Notes under the pieces: model-generated | Database searches by the model: none | What the model was told of the DNA's origin: nothing | What the model saw: only the letters and a program-made list of their open reading frames with translations | In this document: piece after piece, positions 9,001 through 16,748 of the stretch | Layout of the letters: the number at the start of each line of letters is the position of its first letter | Position numbering within the stretch: position 1 is the first letter of the stretch | Translations under genes and position numbers: made by a program | Assembly: GCF_004834005.1 (NCBI RefSeq) | Contig: NZ_STFF01000005.1 | Span: 620,001 to 684,000 of the forward strand | Length of the DNA: 64,000 nt | Direction: 5' to 3' | Source: Niastella caeni | GTDB lineage: Bacteria > Bacteroidota > Bacteroidia > Chitinophagales > Chitinophagaceae

Positions 9001-9430
9001 GGCGGGCATGGTAGATCATCCGAACATTAAGAGCACTACTTCCATTGTAGACTTTATTTTCCGTGCCCTTGCTTATGAGTACCTGGGTAGAACCGACCTG
9101 GTGCATGTACTCGACAGGCCCGAAGTAATGAATACCGGCACCGATGATTGGGATGAAATTCCCACCTCACTGGAGTATGAAAAAAAAACGCCACCATTGA
9201 GTGATGTACGGGTGGTGCCTGGTAAACCGGCAAAAGCACCGGAAGTAGAACCTTTAAAACCAGTAAAAGCCACTGTTAAAAAAGCAGAAGTAGGTATAGA
9301 TGCAATCAATGCGGCAGCTAAAAGCATGCAAAGCGACGCACCGGCCTGCAATACCTGCGGACATATTACCATCCGTAGTGGAACCTGCTATAAATGTCTC
9401 AATTGCGGTAATAGCATGGGCTGTAGTTAA
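6062..9430 (+). CDS. nrdJ: Vitamin B12-dependent (class II) ribonucleotide reductase
   Basis: Reduces ribonucleotides to deoxyribonucleotides using adenosylcobalamin to form the active-site thiyl radical. At 1122 aa it is the long class II type. Visible motifs: TPNSPQWFNTG near residue 135, the substrate/cysteine segment NPCSEYMFLDNTACNLASANL near 385, and IAPTGTIGL near 583. A TSCPD-type domain spans about 905-1020. The C-terminal Cys-rich tail CNTCGH...CYKCLNCGNSMGC would act as a zinc ribbon/redox shuttle. A Lys/Glu-rich linker (residues about 838-860) joins the core and C-terminal domains. No intein is visible. It stands alone; the enzyme can work with or without oxygen but makes the organism depend on B12 supply for this route. 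Confidence 0.97.
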   Translation: MPSKKQSKGLQFNRRFTQEGISVFDLFEYDYRTSVIRNPSGEVVFEMNNVEVPKHWSQIATDILAQKYFRKAGVPQQDGSLGRETSVKQVAHRMANCWRVWGEKYGYFASEKDATIFYEELVHCILNQSCTPNSPQWFNTGLFESYGIKGKPQGHYYVDPVDNQLKKSTSAYERPQPHACFILSVEDDLVNEGGIMDLWMREARIFKYGSGVGTNFSHIRGEGEKLSGGGTSSGLMSFLKIGDRAAGAIKSGGTTRRAAKMVCLDLDHPEIMDFINWKVEEEKKVGALIAAGYPSDYEGEAYRTVSGQNSNNSIRVPNEFFEKLDKNEDWELKARTDGKVMKRIPAREVWNQVAYAAWRCADPGTQYDTTINEWHTSPKGGRINASNPCSEYMFLDNTACNLASANLRRFYNETNNSFDVEGFEYICRLWTVVLEVSVLMAQFPSKEVAQLSYDYRTLGLGYANLGSMLMVMGIPYDSEEARGIAGALTAIMTGVAYKTSAELASFLGPFARYEENREDMLRVMRNHRLAAYDADEYEKLHIKPQGIKARYCPDYLLKAATKAWDEAVQLGEKYGYRNAQVTVIAPTGTIGLVMDCDTTGVEPDFALVKFKKLSGGGYFKIINQSVPTALKNLGYQQREIEAIVKYAVGAGTFVGAPHINHQTLSEKGFIAEEIKKLDAAVASAFEIGFVFNVYTLGEECLQRLGFKPEQYFNFEWSLLEALGFTDEQVEAANDFICGTMTIEGAPFLKAEHLPVFDCANKCGKKGERYIHAHGHIRMMAAAQPFLSGAISKTINLPNEATVEEIADAYMMSWKLGLKACALYRDGSKLSQPLSNKSDKKKKTEEETSDKAQAIEPQESNIVDLGKLTITELLGEVQKRVQASPDTKLKRELARIVERRTLPAKRRGYTQKAKINGQALFLRTGEYGDGTVGEIFIDMAKEGATMRSMLNCFAISISIGLQYGVPLEEFVEKFVFTRFEPAGMVDHPNIKSTTSIVDFIFRALAYEYLGRTDLVHVLDRPEVMNTGTDDWDEIPTSLEYEKKTPPLSDVRVVPGKPAKAPEVEPLKPVKATVKKAEVGIDAINAAAKSMQSDAPACNTCGHITIRSGTCYKCLNCGNSMGCS

Positions 9431-9435
9431 TAAGT

Positions 9436-9486
9436 CCCGATTACACGTACCCGATCCAATATCCTTACGTCCCGGGTGAAATCGGG
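9436..9486 (+). other. Hairpin in nrdJ 3' region
   Basis: CCCGATTACAC (9436-9446) pairs with GTGAAATCGGG (9476-9486) with one mismatch, just after the nrdJ stop. It is GC-rich, lacks a T-run, and is followed by a normal terminator 90 bp later. It may be a palindromic repeat or an mRNA 3' stabiliser. Confidence 0.4.
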
Positions 9487-9572
9487 GCGGGCCGGCAACA
9501 GAACAAGTCTTGGCAACAAGCAATTGGCCGGCGCATTAATATTAAATTTTGGACGGTTATATTTTATAAACT

Positions 9573-9606
9573 ATCCGCTCATTTTCATGAGCGGATTTTT
9601 CTTTTT
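9573..9606 (+). terminator. Terminator of nrdJ
   Basis: Perfect 10-bp stem ATCCGCTCAT / ATGAGCGGAT with a 4-base loop, followed by TTTTCTTTTT. It is the first clear terminator after nrdJ, 143 bp past the stop. The interval 9607-9878 after it holds a weak GGTTGCCGGTTACC repeat (about 9661-9678) and AT-rich sequence but no gene. Confidence 0.88.
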
Positions 9607-9878
9607 AGGCCACGAAATGATGAACGCTGAAAGCAAAAGGTAGATTTGCCAGAAACGGTTGCCGGTTACCAGCCTTCCCGGTTCAACGTGCTTAATTTAG
9701 GTTCTTGATTTTTGGCTTTTTGTGATTTCCCCTCTTAAGACTATATCGGATTAGTAATCCATTCATCTTACCAAGCGGGCTGCTCATCTACTTATTTTTA
9801 CATTTTTTTATATGTTTTATAATATTAATCTATTAAAGAAACCCGTTTAACCCTATTTGAAACCCAACCTTTGTACGC

Positions 9879-10001
9879 ATGAAATTATTAACACTTTTAT
9901 TACTCGCGATTGGTATTGTATCGTTGGCTTCCTGTAACCGGTACATTACTACATATGAAGCCGCCAATGGCAAGGCTAAATGTGGCAGAAGCATTCGCTA
10001 G
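9879..10001 (+). CDS. Small lipoprotein, 40 aa
   Basis: ATG at 9879 opens a 40-codon frame: a signal peptide (MKLLTLLLLAIGIVSLASC) with lipobox LASC, so cleavage would leave a lipidated Cys19. The mature part is only 22 residues, with NRYITTYEAANGKAKCGRSIR. A strong terminator follows 48 bp after the stop, so it is a compact single-gene unit. I recall similar short lipoproteins with an AANGKAKCG ending in Chitinophagaceae, but the family has no known role. The Lys/Arg-rich C-terminus resembles the ending of the other small lipoprotein at 21045. Confidence 0.72.
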   Translation: MKLLTLLLLAIGIVSLASCNRYITTYEAANGKAKCGRSIR

Positions 10002-10048
10002 CTGCGCCGCCTTCTGTAAACACAATTTTTATTCATTAAAATAATTTG

Positions 10049-10081
10049 CCCTGGGAGTTGATTCAACTGCCAGGGTTTTTT
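10049..10081 (+). terminator. Terminator of small lipoprotein gene
   Basis: Stem CCCTGG / CCAGGG continued by AGTTG / CAACT after one mismatch, then TTTTTTA. It supports the 40-aa lipoprotein gene as a real transcription unit. Confidence 0.85.
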
Positions 10082-10259
10082 ATGTCCAGTAAGATCCGGG
10101 AAGCGGGCCTTATTTCAGTACATAACTTCGTAGAGTGCGCCAGTTTTTCACCTCCCGCCACCAGCACCCTGTTGACCTCACAAAAAATACCCGGTTACCT
10201 TAATGCCTTTTTGGAGTAGGCAGAATGGTGTCGTTTTTATTTAATATATTGGTAGTCAA

Positions 10260-10501
10260 ATATTTGAAATAAAAACGTATTGTAAATAGCACCACAAAGT
10301 GGTATTGCAACCGGGCTCGTAACGCTGTAGGTTTGCAAAAGAAATGATTACTCTTTTTGAAAAATATATCAGACCGAATTACTAAACCTAAGTATAGCCA
10401 TTAAGAACAAATTTGCCCTAAAAACAGGAATCTCCCGCGAAAGCGGGATCGTTTCATGTGCACTGCTGGACAGGGTTCATTAATTTGAACCCTGTTTTTT
10501 A
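10260..10501 (+). ncRNA. Candidate small RNA ending in a terminator
   Basis: Between the terminator at 10081 and the gene at 10556 there is no ORF of note, yet a second strong plus-strand terminator stands at 10470-10501 (10-bp stem ACAGGGTTCA / TGAACCCTGT plus six Ts). Upstream are two more hairpins: ACCAC-AAA-GTGGT near 10290 and TCCCGC-GAAA-GCGGGA near 10434-10449, the latter with a GNRA tetraloop. This stacked-hairpin layout suggests a structured small RNA. The 5' end is unknown and no Rfam family was recognised. Confidence 0.4.
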
Positions 10502-10555
10502 TACCTGCCTTTGCCGGGAATCCTTACTTTTACGGCCTTAATGGGGGAAAACTGA

Positions 10556-11035
10556 ATGACAGTCCAATTTGGTTATGATAAAAAGCAGGTGATACAGGCT
10601 TTACGTTATCACTTTTTAATGCGTCCGGAAATTAAGATCCTACTGATACTGATCAACGTATTTGCAATTACCTCTGCGGTATTGTTTGCCTTTAAGAAGA
10701 TACAGGCATTATCGTTTTTAATATTTTCTTTTCTGTGGTTTTTGCTGATGCTGGTCATCTGGCGCATTTTACCAGGCAGCATTTATCGCAAATCTTTTAC
10801 TTTCCAGGATCATTTTATCATGCATTTTGAGGAAGAGAACGTAGTGTTGGAAACCGCCAAAGGCGCTAAGGGCTGGGCCTGGAAACAGTTCAGCCATTTT
10901 GTAGAAAGCCCTTATTTTTTTCATTTATACTTCGATGCCCGCTCGTTTTTCCTGGTTCCCAAAGATTCGTTTAAATCTATCACCGACCTGCAAACAGCAC
11001 GGGAGTTGTTAAGGAAGAAGATTGTGAAGAAATAG
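10556..11035 (+). CDS. YcxB-like membrane protein
   Basis: A 159-aa protein with two close transmembrane helices (residues about 28-46 and 50-70), followed by a soluble beta-rich domain containing the YcxB-type patterns SFTFQDHFIMHFEEE, WKQFSHFVESPYFFHLYF and FFLVPKDSF. Such proteins occur widely and their role is unknown. It starts at ATG 10556 and stands alone between a terminator and a convergent gldB. Confidence 0.72.
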   Translation: MTVQFGYDKKQVIQALRYHFLMRPEIKILLILINVFAITSAVLFAFKKIQALSFLIFSFLWFLLMLVIWRILPGSIYRKSFTFQDHFIMHFEEENVVLETAKGAKGWAWKQFSHFVESPYFFHLYFDARSFFLVPKDSFKSITDLQTARELLRKKIVKK

Positions 11036-11037
11036 GG

Positions 11038-11186
11038 AAAGAAAATGAAGAATTAAAAATGAAAAACAGAGAAATTAAAAGGGAAAAATGCTTTAACCGT
11101 CATTTGGCGTGTAGCGTGAATTGTGCGGCGCAGCGGTGTATTCCCTTTCTCATTCCTAATTCTTAATTTCTCATTTTTCATTTCTA
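11038..11186. repeat. AT-rich inverted repeat between convergent genes
   Basis: GAAAATGAAGAATTAAAAATGA-like sequence at 11040-11080 is mirrored by its complement at 11146-11186. It belongs to the same family as 1505-1612. Lying between the convergent YcxB-like and gldB genes it may form a long AT-rich stem that ends both transcripts. Confidence 0.55.
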
Positions 11187-11188
11187 TC

Positions 11189-12205
11189 CTAACCTGGTCT
11201 ATACTTACTCTCTTCAAATATTTTCTTCGGATCGGTATTGAGCAGTTCGTTTAAAGAAAGCCCCTCATGCTTCGACATGTATTTCTTCACGATCTGCCAG
11301 CCGACAAATACGCCAATAGCGCCGGGTGACCGGTCGCCCAGTTCAGGTGTGCTGGGGGCTTCTTCCATATACGTTTTTATATTAACCGGGTCAATGCTGA
11401 ACAGCAAACTATTGGTGAGAAAGAAATTCCAGATCTTACCCTCATTTTCATAGCAACCTTGCAGTTGAGCGCCCGTATAACCGGTCTTAACGGTATCTGC
11501 GGTATACGGTAAGATCTTATCCAGCACATATAACCGCTTCCCTTTATCAACCATTTGTTCTATCAATGCCTTGCTGCCAGATTTTTCAGGCGCAATATCG
11601 TTAATGATGTTCTTCATACAATTCACCGTAATGAAATCGGGGGTGAATCGCCGTGAAATGTAATCGGGAAATACCGATTGGCCCATGCTACTGCGGTATA
11701 ATGAATAATTTTTTCCCATATGCAATTGCAGGCCAACCGCCAGCGCATCGCGGGTTATTACATCGCTGTACCCTTCCATAGGCCCGATGTACGTGATCAA
11801 TTGCGGCGGGGTTTTATAGGCGGGGAAATAATATTTTACGAACTGCAACCCCTTCTCCACATCCTTTTCTATTGAATTGAAGTTGCGGAATACCTCGTCG
11901 GCTGAATCCTTGACAGGCCGGTAATCGGCAATAAACTTTTTCAGCAATGCCTGCTCCTGCGAACTGGTGTCGCTTATTCCAGGCAGTTCCATGATATTGT
12001 ATAAAAAATCACCCAGAAAGAGCGGGTACTTTTCACTAAGCTGCTGCAGGGAGGCCATTATATGGTTGGTGTCTATGGCGAAGAAATCCTGTTCGAACCG
12101 TTTCACAGTAATGTCAATTTTGATGTCAGACACATCGGGAACGTTCTTGTCTTTACAGGAAAATAATCCCGCAATAACCAGTAAAACCAATCCTGCTTTT
12201 TTCAT
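11189..12205 (-). CDS. gldB: Gliding motility lipoprotein GldB
   Basis: A 338-aa lipoprotein: signal peptide MKKAGLVLLVIAGLFSC with lipobox LFSC, so Cys17 is the anchor. The body matches GldB: FEQDFFAIDTNHI, YPLFLGDFLYNIM, YIGPMEGYSDVI, and a C-terminal PGAIGVFVGWQIVKKYM. GldB is one of the core proteins needed for Bacteroidetes gliding and type IX secretion. It is divergent from nadE; gldB next to nadE is a common Bacteroidetes arrangement. gldC is not seen here. Confidence 0.9.
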   Translation of the reverse strand: MKKAGLVLLVIAGLFSCKDKNVPDVSDIKIDITVKRFEQDFFAIDTNHIMASLQQLSEKYPLFLGDFLYNIMELPGISDTSSQEQALLKKFIADYRPVKDSADEVFRNFNSIEKDVEKGLQFVKYYFPAYKTPPQLITYIGPMEGYSDVITRDALAVGLQLHMGKNYSLYRSSMGQSVFPDYISRRFTPDFITVNCMKNIINDIAPEKSGSKALIEQMVDKGKRLYVLDKILPYTADTVKTGYTGAQLQGCYENEGKIWNFFLTNSLLFSIDPVNIKTYMEEAPSTPELGDRSPGAIGVFVGWQIVKKYMSKHEGLSLNELLNTDPKKIFEESKYRPG

Positions 12206-12358
12206 GGTATATAATTTTCATTGACCCTTTATGGGTTTTTGTCAGTATTTGTTTGATCTTTAAAAACCTGGATGTACCGGCTTTCATCGTTTCAAAGGAA
12301 CGCCTGCCACCCGGTTTTTGTTGTAACGGCCTGCAATATAGGGCATAACAGGCTCAGC

Positions 12359-12389
12359 TTGTATCTCTTTGCACATTGGCGTAAATTTG
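12359..12389 (+). promoter_or_regulatory. Bacteroidetes-type promoter of nadE
   Basis: -7 box TAAATTTG at 12382-12389 with a -33 TTG at 12359-12361, spacing 20 bp. This fits the TTG-N19-21-TAnnTTTG consensus and would start transcription about 45 bp before nadE. Confidence 0.6.
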
Positions 12390-12441
12390 CGCCTATAAAG
12401 CAAAAAACCTGGTGCTTTTTGTTCAAACCTAAAATATCGAA

Positions 12442-14157
12442 ATGAAAATTGCCATCGCGCAACAAAATTATCATATAGGGAATTTCGAAGATAACACCCG
12501 AAAAATAATGGGGGCTATCCAATATGCTAAAAGCCGGAAAGCCGACCTGGTTATATTTTCCGAGCTAAGCATTTGCGGTTACCCGCCCCGCGATTTCCTG
12601 GAGTTTGATGATTTTATCAATGAATGCTATAAAGCGATTGATATTATAAAAGAGCAGGCCGATACCATTGGAGTAATTATCGGCAGCCCGCAACGAAACC
12701 CGTTAAAAGAAGGAAAAGACCTGTTTAACGCTGCCTGGTTGCTGTACGATAAAAAGGTGGTAGGCGTAGCCCATAAAACCCTGTTGCCAAATTACGATGT
12801 GTTTGATGAGTACCGTTATTTTGAGCCGGGGTTTGAGTGGAATGTGCTGGAGTTTAAAGGAAAGAAAATTGCCTTAACGGTTTGTGAAGATATCTGGAAC
12901 CTGGGCGATAACCCGTTGTACCGTCAATGTCCTATGGATGTGCTGATCAATCAGCAGCCCGATCTCATGATCAATATCTCCGCTTCGCCATTCGATTACG
13001 ATCACGACCAGGATCGGGAAGAGATCATTCGGGCTAACGTAGTGAAGTATGGCTTACCCATGTTCTATTGCAATGCCATTGGGTCGCAAACTGAAATTGT
13101 ATTCGATGGCGGCAGCCTGGTGATGGACGCTAATGGACAGATCGTAAAGGAGATGAAATATTTTGAAGAGGATTTTGCGATTGTAAGCCTCGATGATATT
13201 GAAGTACAAAAGGCAAAACGTAAACCATTAAAGGCTATACCCGAATTTGATAAAGACATGCGGGTTTCGAAGGTAGAAGACCCCGAAAAGATCATTGAAT
13301 ACCTTACATCCGATGAAAATATTGGAGAAATAAAAGAAGCCCTGATACTCGGTATAAGGGATTATTTCCGGAAGATGGGTTTCACCAAAGCGATACTGGG
13401 TAGTTCAGGCGGTATCGACAGCGCTGTTACCCAGGCCCTGGCCACCCGGGCATTGGGACGTGAAAATGTGCGGGCTATTTTAATGCCTTCGCATTTCTCT
13501 ACTTCCCATTCGGTAGCAGATGCAGAGCAGTTGAGTAAGAACCTGGGCAACCCGTATGATATTGTTCCGATAAAGAATGTCTACGATTCTTTCCTGCATA
13601 CCCTGCAACCTATTTTTGGCGATCTGCCATTTGGGCTGGCCGAAGAAAATATACAAAGCCGTACGCGTGGGAACCTGTTAATGGCCATTTCCAATAAGTT
13701 CGGTTATATATTACTGAATACCTCAAACAAGAGTGAGCTGTGCACCGGTTATGGCACGTTGTATGGCGATATGGCGGGCGGCTTAAGCGTATTGGGCGAT
13801 GTGTACAAAATGCAGGTATATGCCCTGGCCAATTACCTCAATCGCAATGGGGAGATCATTCCGGAGAATATCATTACCAAACCACCATCTGCTGAATTAA
13901 GGCCCGATCAAAAAGACAGCGATAGTTTACCCGATTATGCAGTGCTTGATAAAGTGTTGTACCAATACATTGAAAAGCGGAAAGGGCCCAAAGAACTTAT
14001 TGCCATGGGCATTGATGAAGCGCTGGTAAGGCGGGTGCTGAAAATGGTGAACAGCAATGAATATAAACGGAACCAGTTCTGTCCTATCATACGTGTGAGC
14101 TGTAAAGCATTTGGCGTAGGCCGCAGGGTGCCGATTGTGGGGAAGTATTTGTCGTAA
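12442..14157 (+). CDS. nadE: Glutamine-dependent NAD(+) synthetase
   Basis: Last step of NAD synthesis: amidates nicotinic acid adenine dinucleotide using ammonia released from glutamine. The N-terminal nitrilase-like glutaminase has the catalytic triad Glu41 (FSELSICGYPP), Lys112 (AHKTLLPNYDVF) and Cys148 (VCEDIW). The C-terminal synthetase has the P-loop SGGIDS at 322-327. At 571 aa it is a normal two-domain enzyme. ATG at 12442 is used; the stop is followed by a shared terminator with the convergent lipoprotein gene. Confidence 0.96.
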   Translation: MKIAIAQQNYHIGNFEDNTRKIMGAIQYAKSRKADLVIFSELSICGYPPRDFLEFDDFINECYKAIDIIKEQADTIGVIIGSPQRNPLKEGKDLFNAAWLLYDKKVVGVAHKTLLPNYDVFDEYRYFEPGFEWNVLEFKGKKIALTVCEDIWNLGDNPLYRQCPMDVLINQQPDLMINISASPFDYDHDQDREEIIRANVVKYGLPMFYCNAIGSQTEIVFDGGSLVMDANGQIVKEMKYFEEDFAIVSLDDIEVQKAKRKPLKAIPEFDKDMRVSKVEDPEKIIEYLTSDENIGEIKEALILGIRDYFRKMGFTKAILGSSGGIDSAVTQALATRALGRENVRAILMPSHFSTSHSVADAEQLSKNLGNPYDIVPIKNVYDSFLHTLQPIFGDLPFGLAEENIQSRTRGNLLMAISNKFGYILLNTSNKSELCTGYGTLYGDMAGGLSVLGDVYKMQVYALANYLNRNGEIIPENIITKPPSAELRPDQKDSDSLPDYAVLDKVLYQYIEKRKGPKELIAMGIDEALVRRVLKMVNSNEYKRNQFCPIIRVSCKAFGVGRRVPIVGKYLS

Positions 14158-14190
14158 GCTAAAAGAAGAGCCAAACAACATATTTAATAA

Positions 14191-14221
14191 AAACGGGCTG
14201 ACAATATTTGACAGCCCGTTT
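14191..14221. terminator. Bidirectional terminator between nadE and lipoprotein gene
   Basis: AAACGGGCTG (14191-14200) and CAGCCCGTTT (14212-14221) form a 10-bp stem with T-rich sequence on both sides, especially on the minus strand. It serves both convergent genes. Confidence 0.82.
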
Positions 14222-14257
14222 ATTATTTTATAAAGTGAATGCGTTTTGAAACTATGA

Positions 14258-14704
14258 TCAATGTTTGAAAATGGTAATGATTTTTGTTGTTGATGAACCG
14301 TCAAGCATTTCAGATGTGCATTCGAAAGTTGATTCAGTAAGCGTTTTAATTTTTATCAGTCTTCCGCTGCTTAATACAATCTCTGTTTCATTCTTCTGAA
14401 ATGCCCAATTATATGTTTCAGCTTCATCACCACTGGTACATCTGGCTGTATTGTCATGCGATACCAGGGTGCCGTCGGTGTTAAACTTAAAAGTATCATC
14501 CACTTCACAGGCTTCTATTTTAACTTCTTCTTTGTCCAGTATCCCGTCGTTGTCAGTATCACGGCCATATTCTACATACTTCCATTCTTTTTCGGTTAAC
14601 AGATCTTTACGGGACTTTTCTTTGTCGTTATCTTTTTTACAGGCGGTTAAAGAGGCAGCGGAAAATAATAATAGGAAAGTTGCTTTTGTAAATGGTTTAT
14701 ACAT
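14258..14704 (-). CDS. Lipocalin-like lipoprotein, paralogue 1
   Basis: A 148-aa lipoprotein. I start it at ATG 14704 (MYKPFTKATFLLLF), which gives a good signal peptide with lipobox LTAC and anchor Cys; an upstream in-frame start adds 14 polar residues. The mature domain shows the pattern seen in Bacteroidetes lipocalin-like lipoproteins: KEWKYVEYGRDTDNDG, DDTFKFNTDGTLVS, TYNWAFQKNETEIVLS. DTDNDGILDKEE resembles a calcium-binding loop. It is similar in layout and motifs to the next gene on the same strand (14950). Function unknown. Confidence 0.72.
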   Translation of the reverse strand: MYKPFTKATFLLLFSAASLTACKKDNDKEKSRKDLLTEKEWKYVEYGRDTDNDGILDKEEVKIEACEVDDTFKFNTDGTLVSHDNTARCTSGDEAETYNWAFQKNETEIVLSSGRLIKIKTLTESTFECTSEMLDGSSTTKIITIFKH

Positions 14705-14896
14705 ATTGGTTGATTTATAACGTTTATCATTAGGGTTGGCGGTCAAATAAACAGATTTTAAGTTATTTTATTGCGTATTTGAACAAACGTGGCAAAAATA
14801 ATTGCAGAGCTTGCAGGAGGCTGATGAAAAGTATTTGTGTGAGAACGGAAAAAAGGCATTCTATGGCTTGATAAAATAAGTTCAGCAATAAAAAGG

Positions 14897-14928
14897 AAAA
14901 GCCTCCCGAAAATATCAGGAGGCTTTTT
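14897..14928 (-). terminator. Terminator after lipoprotein paralogue 2
   Basis: AAAAGCCTCC (14897-14906) pairs with GGAGGCTTTT (14918-14927); read on the minus strand the hairpin ends in TTTTCCTTTTT. It lies just past the stop of the gene at 14950, so the two paralogues are separate transcription units. Confidence 0.8.
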
Positions 14929-14949
14929 AAAAATTTTGTTCTTTTATTT

Positions 14950-15426
14950 TTAATGCTTCAAATCCAGCACAATATTAACGGCAGGAAAAGGCGCAACGGT
15001 CACTTCTTTTGTAACCCGTAGTTTAGTAGTTGTAAGCTCAATTACTTTTACATCGCCGCTGAACCCGCCGAAAATTGGATCGGGGCTATGTAATACTGCT
15101 CCATTGTCTTTAAACCACCATTTAAAGGACGTGGTTTGAGGATCTCCCGGGGAACATTTAGTTGCTCCTTCATTGACTGTGCCTGTACTATCGCTCTTAA
15201 AGGTTACGGTATTATCTTTTTCGCAGTTTTCAATGGTGCCTGCAGGTAATGGCTGATCTGGCGTACCGTTCTTATCAGCATCAATGGCGGCAGTATCATA
15301 CTTCCACGTGGCGCTCGTGATCAATTGAATTTTTGCTTTTTCGTCATTCCCCTTGTCATCATCATCTTTGTTGCAACTAAAAATGATAAATCCAATGGAA
15401 AGCAATGCAAATACATAATTTTTCAT
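14950..15426 (-). CDS. Lipocalin-like lipoprotein, paralogue 2
   Basis: A 158-aa lipoprotein with signal peptide MKNYVFALLSIGFIIFSC and anchor Cys18. After a charged linker (NKDDDDKGNDEKAK) comes SATWKYDTAAIDADKNGTPD, then CEKDNTVTFKSDSTGTVNEGATKCSPGD and FKWWFKDNGAVLH. These line up with the neighbour at 14258: a Trp-Lys-Tyr start, a Cys before the acidic DNT/DDT turn, a second Cys before S-G-D/P-G-D, and an aromatic W-F strand. The two genes are tandem duplicates that have diverged strongly. Function unknown. Confidence 0.72.
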   Translation of the reverse strand: MKNYVFALLSIGFIIFSCNKDDDDKGNDEKAKIQLITSATWKYDTAAIDADKNGTPDQPLPAGTIENCEKDNTVTFKSDSTGTVNEGATKCSPGDPQTTSFKWWFKDNGAVLHSPDPIFGGFSGDVKVIELTTTKLRVTKEVTVAPFPAVNIVLDLKH

Positions 15427-15707
15427 CTTAATAGTTTTAATTTAATAGCCTAATGGATTTGGGTCGTCAATGGGGCCGCAAAATAAGACATCTATAGTAT
15501 GAGCAAATTTTATTCCCTTTACGTTGCTTTCAGGTGTTGCAGAACTTTAAGAATACGATAACTATTAAATTGCCCGTTTATTGTATGTTGTGAAACATGT
15601 TTATTTTTATTGATTTTAGTGTTGTTTTTACAAGTTGGCAAGCATCTTGCAAAGGCATTTGCGTATTTTCATAACTGATTATAAATCATTCATACTAAAC
15701 CCCGTAT

Positions 15708-16709
15708 ATGCTATTAACAGCAGATGATATCCGGCAGCTCAATGACAAAATTCAATATCAGAGCGCTTTTATCGACCGGCTCCGTGACGAAACAGCCCGG
15801 GTTATTATTGGCCAGCATCATATGTTAGACAGGCTGTTAATTGGTCTGTTAAGCAACGGGCACGTTTTGCTGGAAGGGGTACCCGGATTGGCTAAAACCC
15901 TCACTATTAAATCACTGGCGCAGGCTATTCATGCCAAGTACAGCCGTATTCAGTTCACGCCCGATCTGCTTCCGGCCGACGTAATTGGCACCATGATCTA
16001 TAATCAGCAGAAAAATGAATTTATCGTACGCCGGGGGCCAATTTTCGCCAACTTCATCCTGGCTGATGAAATTAACCGCGCCCCGGCTAAAGTGCAAAGT
16101 GCCTTGCTGGAAGCGATGCAGGAAAGACAGGTAACAATCGGCGATAGCACCTATAAATTGGATGAACCATTTCTTGTACTTGCTACGCAAAACCCATTGG
16201 AGCAGGAGGGTACCTATCCTTTGCCCGAAGCGCAGCAGGACCGGTTCATTATGAAAGTAATTGTAGATTATCCTACCAAGCAGGAGGAACAGATCATTAT
16301 ACGTCAGAACGTGCAGGGAACAAAATCTCCTGAAGTGGGCAGGGTAGTGTCGATGCAGGAAATAACACAGGCAAAAGATTTGACGCGACAGATCTACATG
16401 GACGAAAAAGTTGAAAATTATATCCTCGATATTGTTTTTGCCACTCGTTTCCCCGAAAAATACAAACTGGAAAAATTAAAACCGCTCATTGCCTATGGTG
16501 GTTCACCCCGCGCCAGCATTAACCTGGCACTGGCCGCCAAAGCGCATGCCTTTTTAAATAAACGCGGTTTTGTTATTCCTGAAGATGTGCGTAGTATTTC
16601 AAAAGATGTTTTACGCCACCGTATTGGTTTAACATACGAAGCCGAAGCGGAGAATGTAAACGTTGAGAATATTATTGATGATGTTCTGCGTGTTATTCAG
16701 GTACCATAA
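15708..16709 (+). CDS. MoxR-family AAA+ ATPase
   Basis: A 333-aa ATPase thought to act as a chaperone for metal-enzyme or surface-protein assembly. Walker A is GVPGLAKT (57-64), Walker B ADEINRAP, then ALLEAMQERQVT and sensor/arginine-finger region ATQNPLEQEGTYPLPEAQQDRF. A MoxR lid domain follows (PRASINLALAAKAHA). First gene of a four-gene operon with DUF58, BatD-like and VWA proteins, the usual partners of MoxR. The ATG at 15708 is 39 bp ahead of no other gene; the next ORF begins 39 bp after its stop. Confidence 0.93.
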   Translation: MLLTADDIRQLNDKIQYQSAFIDRLRDETARVIIGQHHMLDRLLIGLLSNGHVLLEGVPGLAKTLTIKSLAQAIHAKYSRIQFTPDLLPADVIGTMIYNQQKNEFIVRRGPIFANFILADEINRAPAKVQSALLEAMQERQVTIGDSTYKLDEPFLVLATQNPLEQEGTYPLPEAQQDRFIMKVIVDYPTKQEEQIIIRQNVQGTKSPEVGRVVSMQEITQAKDLTRQIYMDEKVENYILDIVFATRFPEKYKLEKLKPLIAYGGSPRASINLALAAKAHAFLNKRGFVIPEDVRSISKDVLRHRIGLTYEAEAENVNVENIIDDVLRVIQVP

Positions 16710-16748
16710 GTATTCTGTTCACTGCCACTGACCCAAAGCCCAATAACA

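Noticed and set aside
6044..9523. Many antisense ORFs across nrdJ
   Set aside because: Shadows of a well-supported coding frame with no domain of their own.
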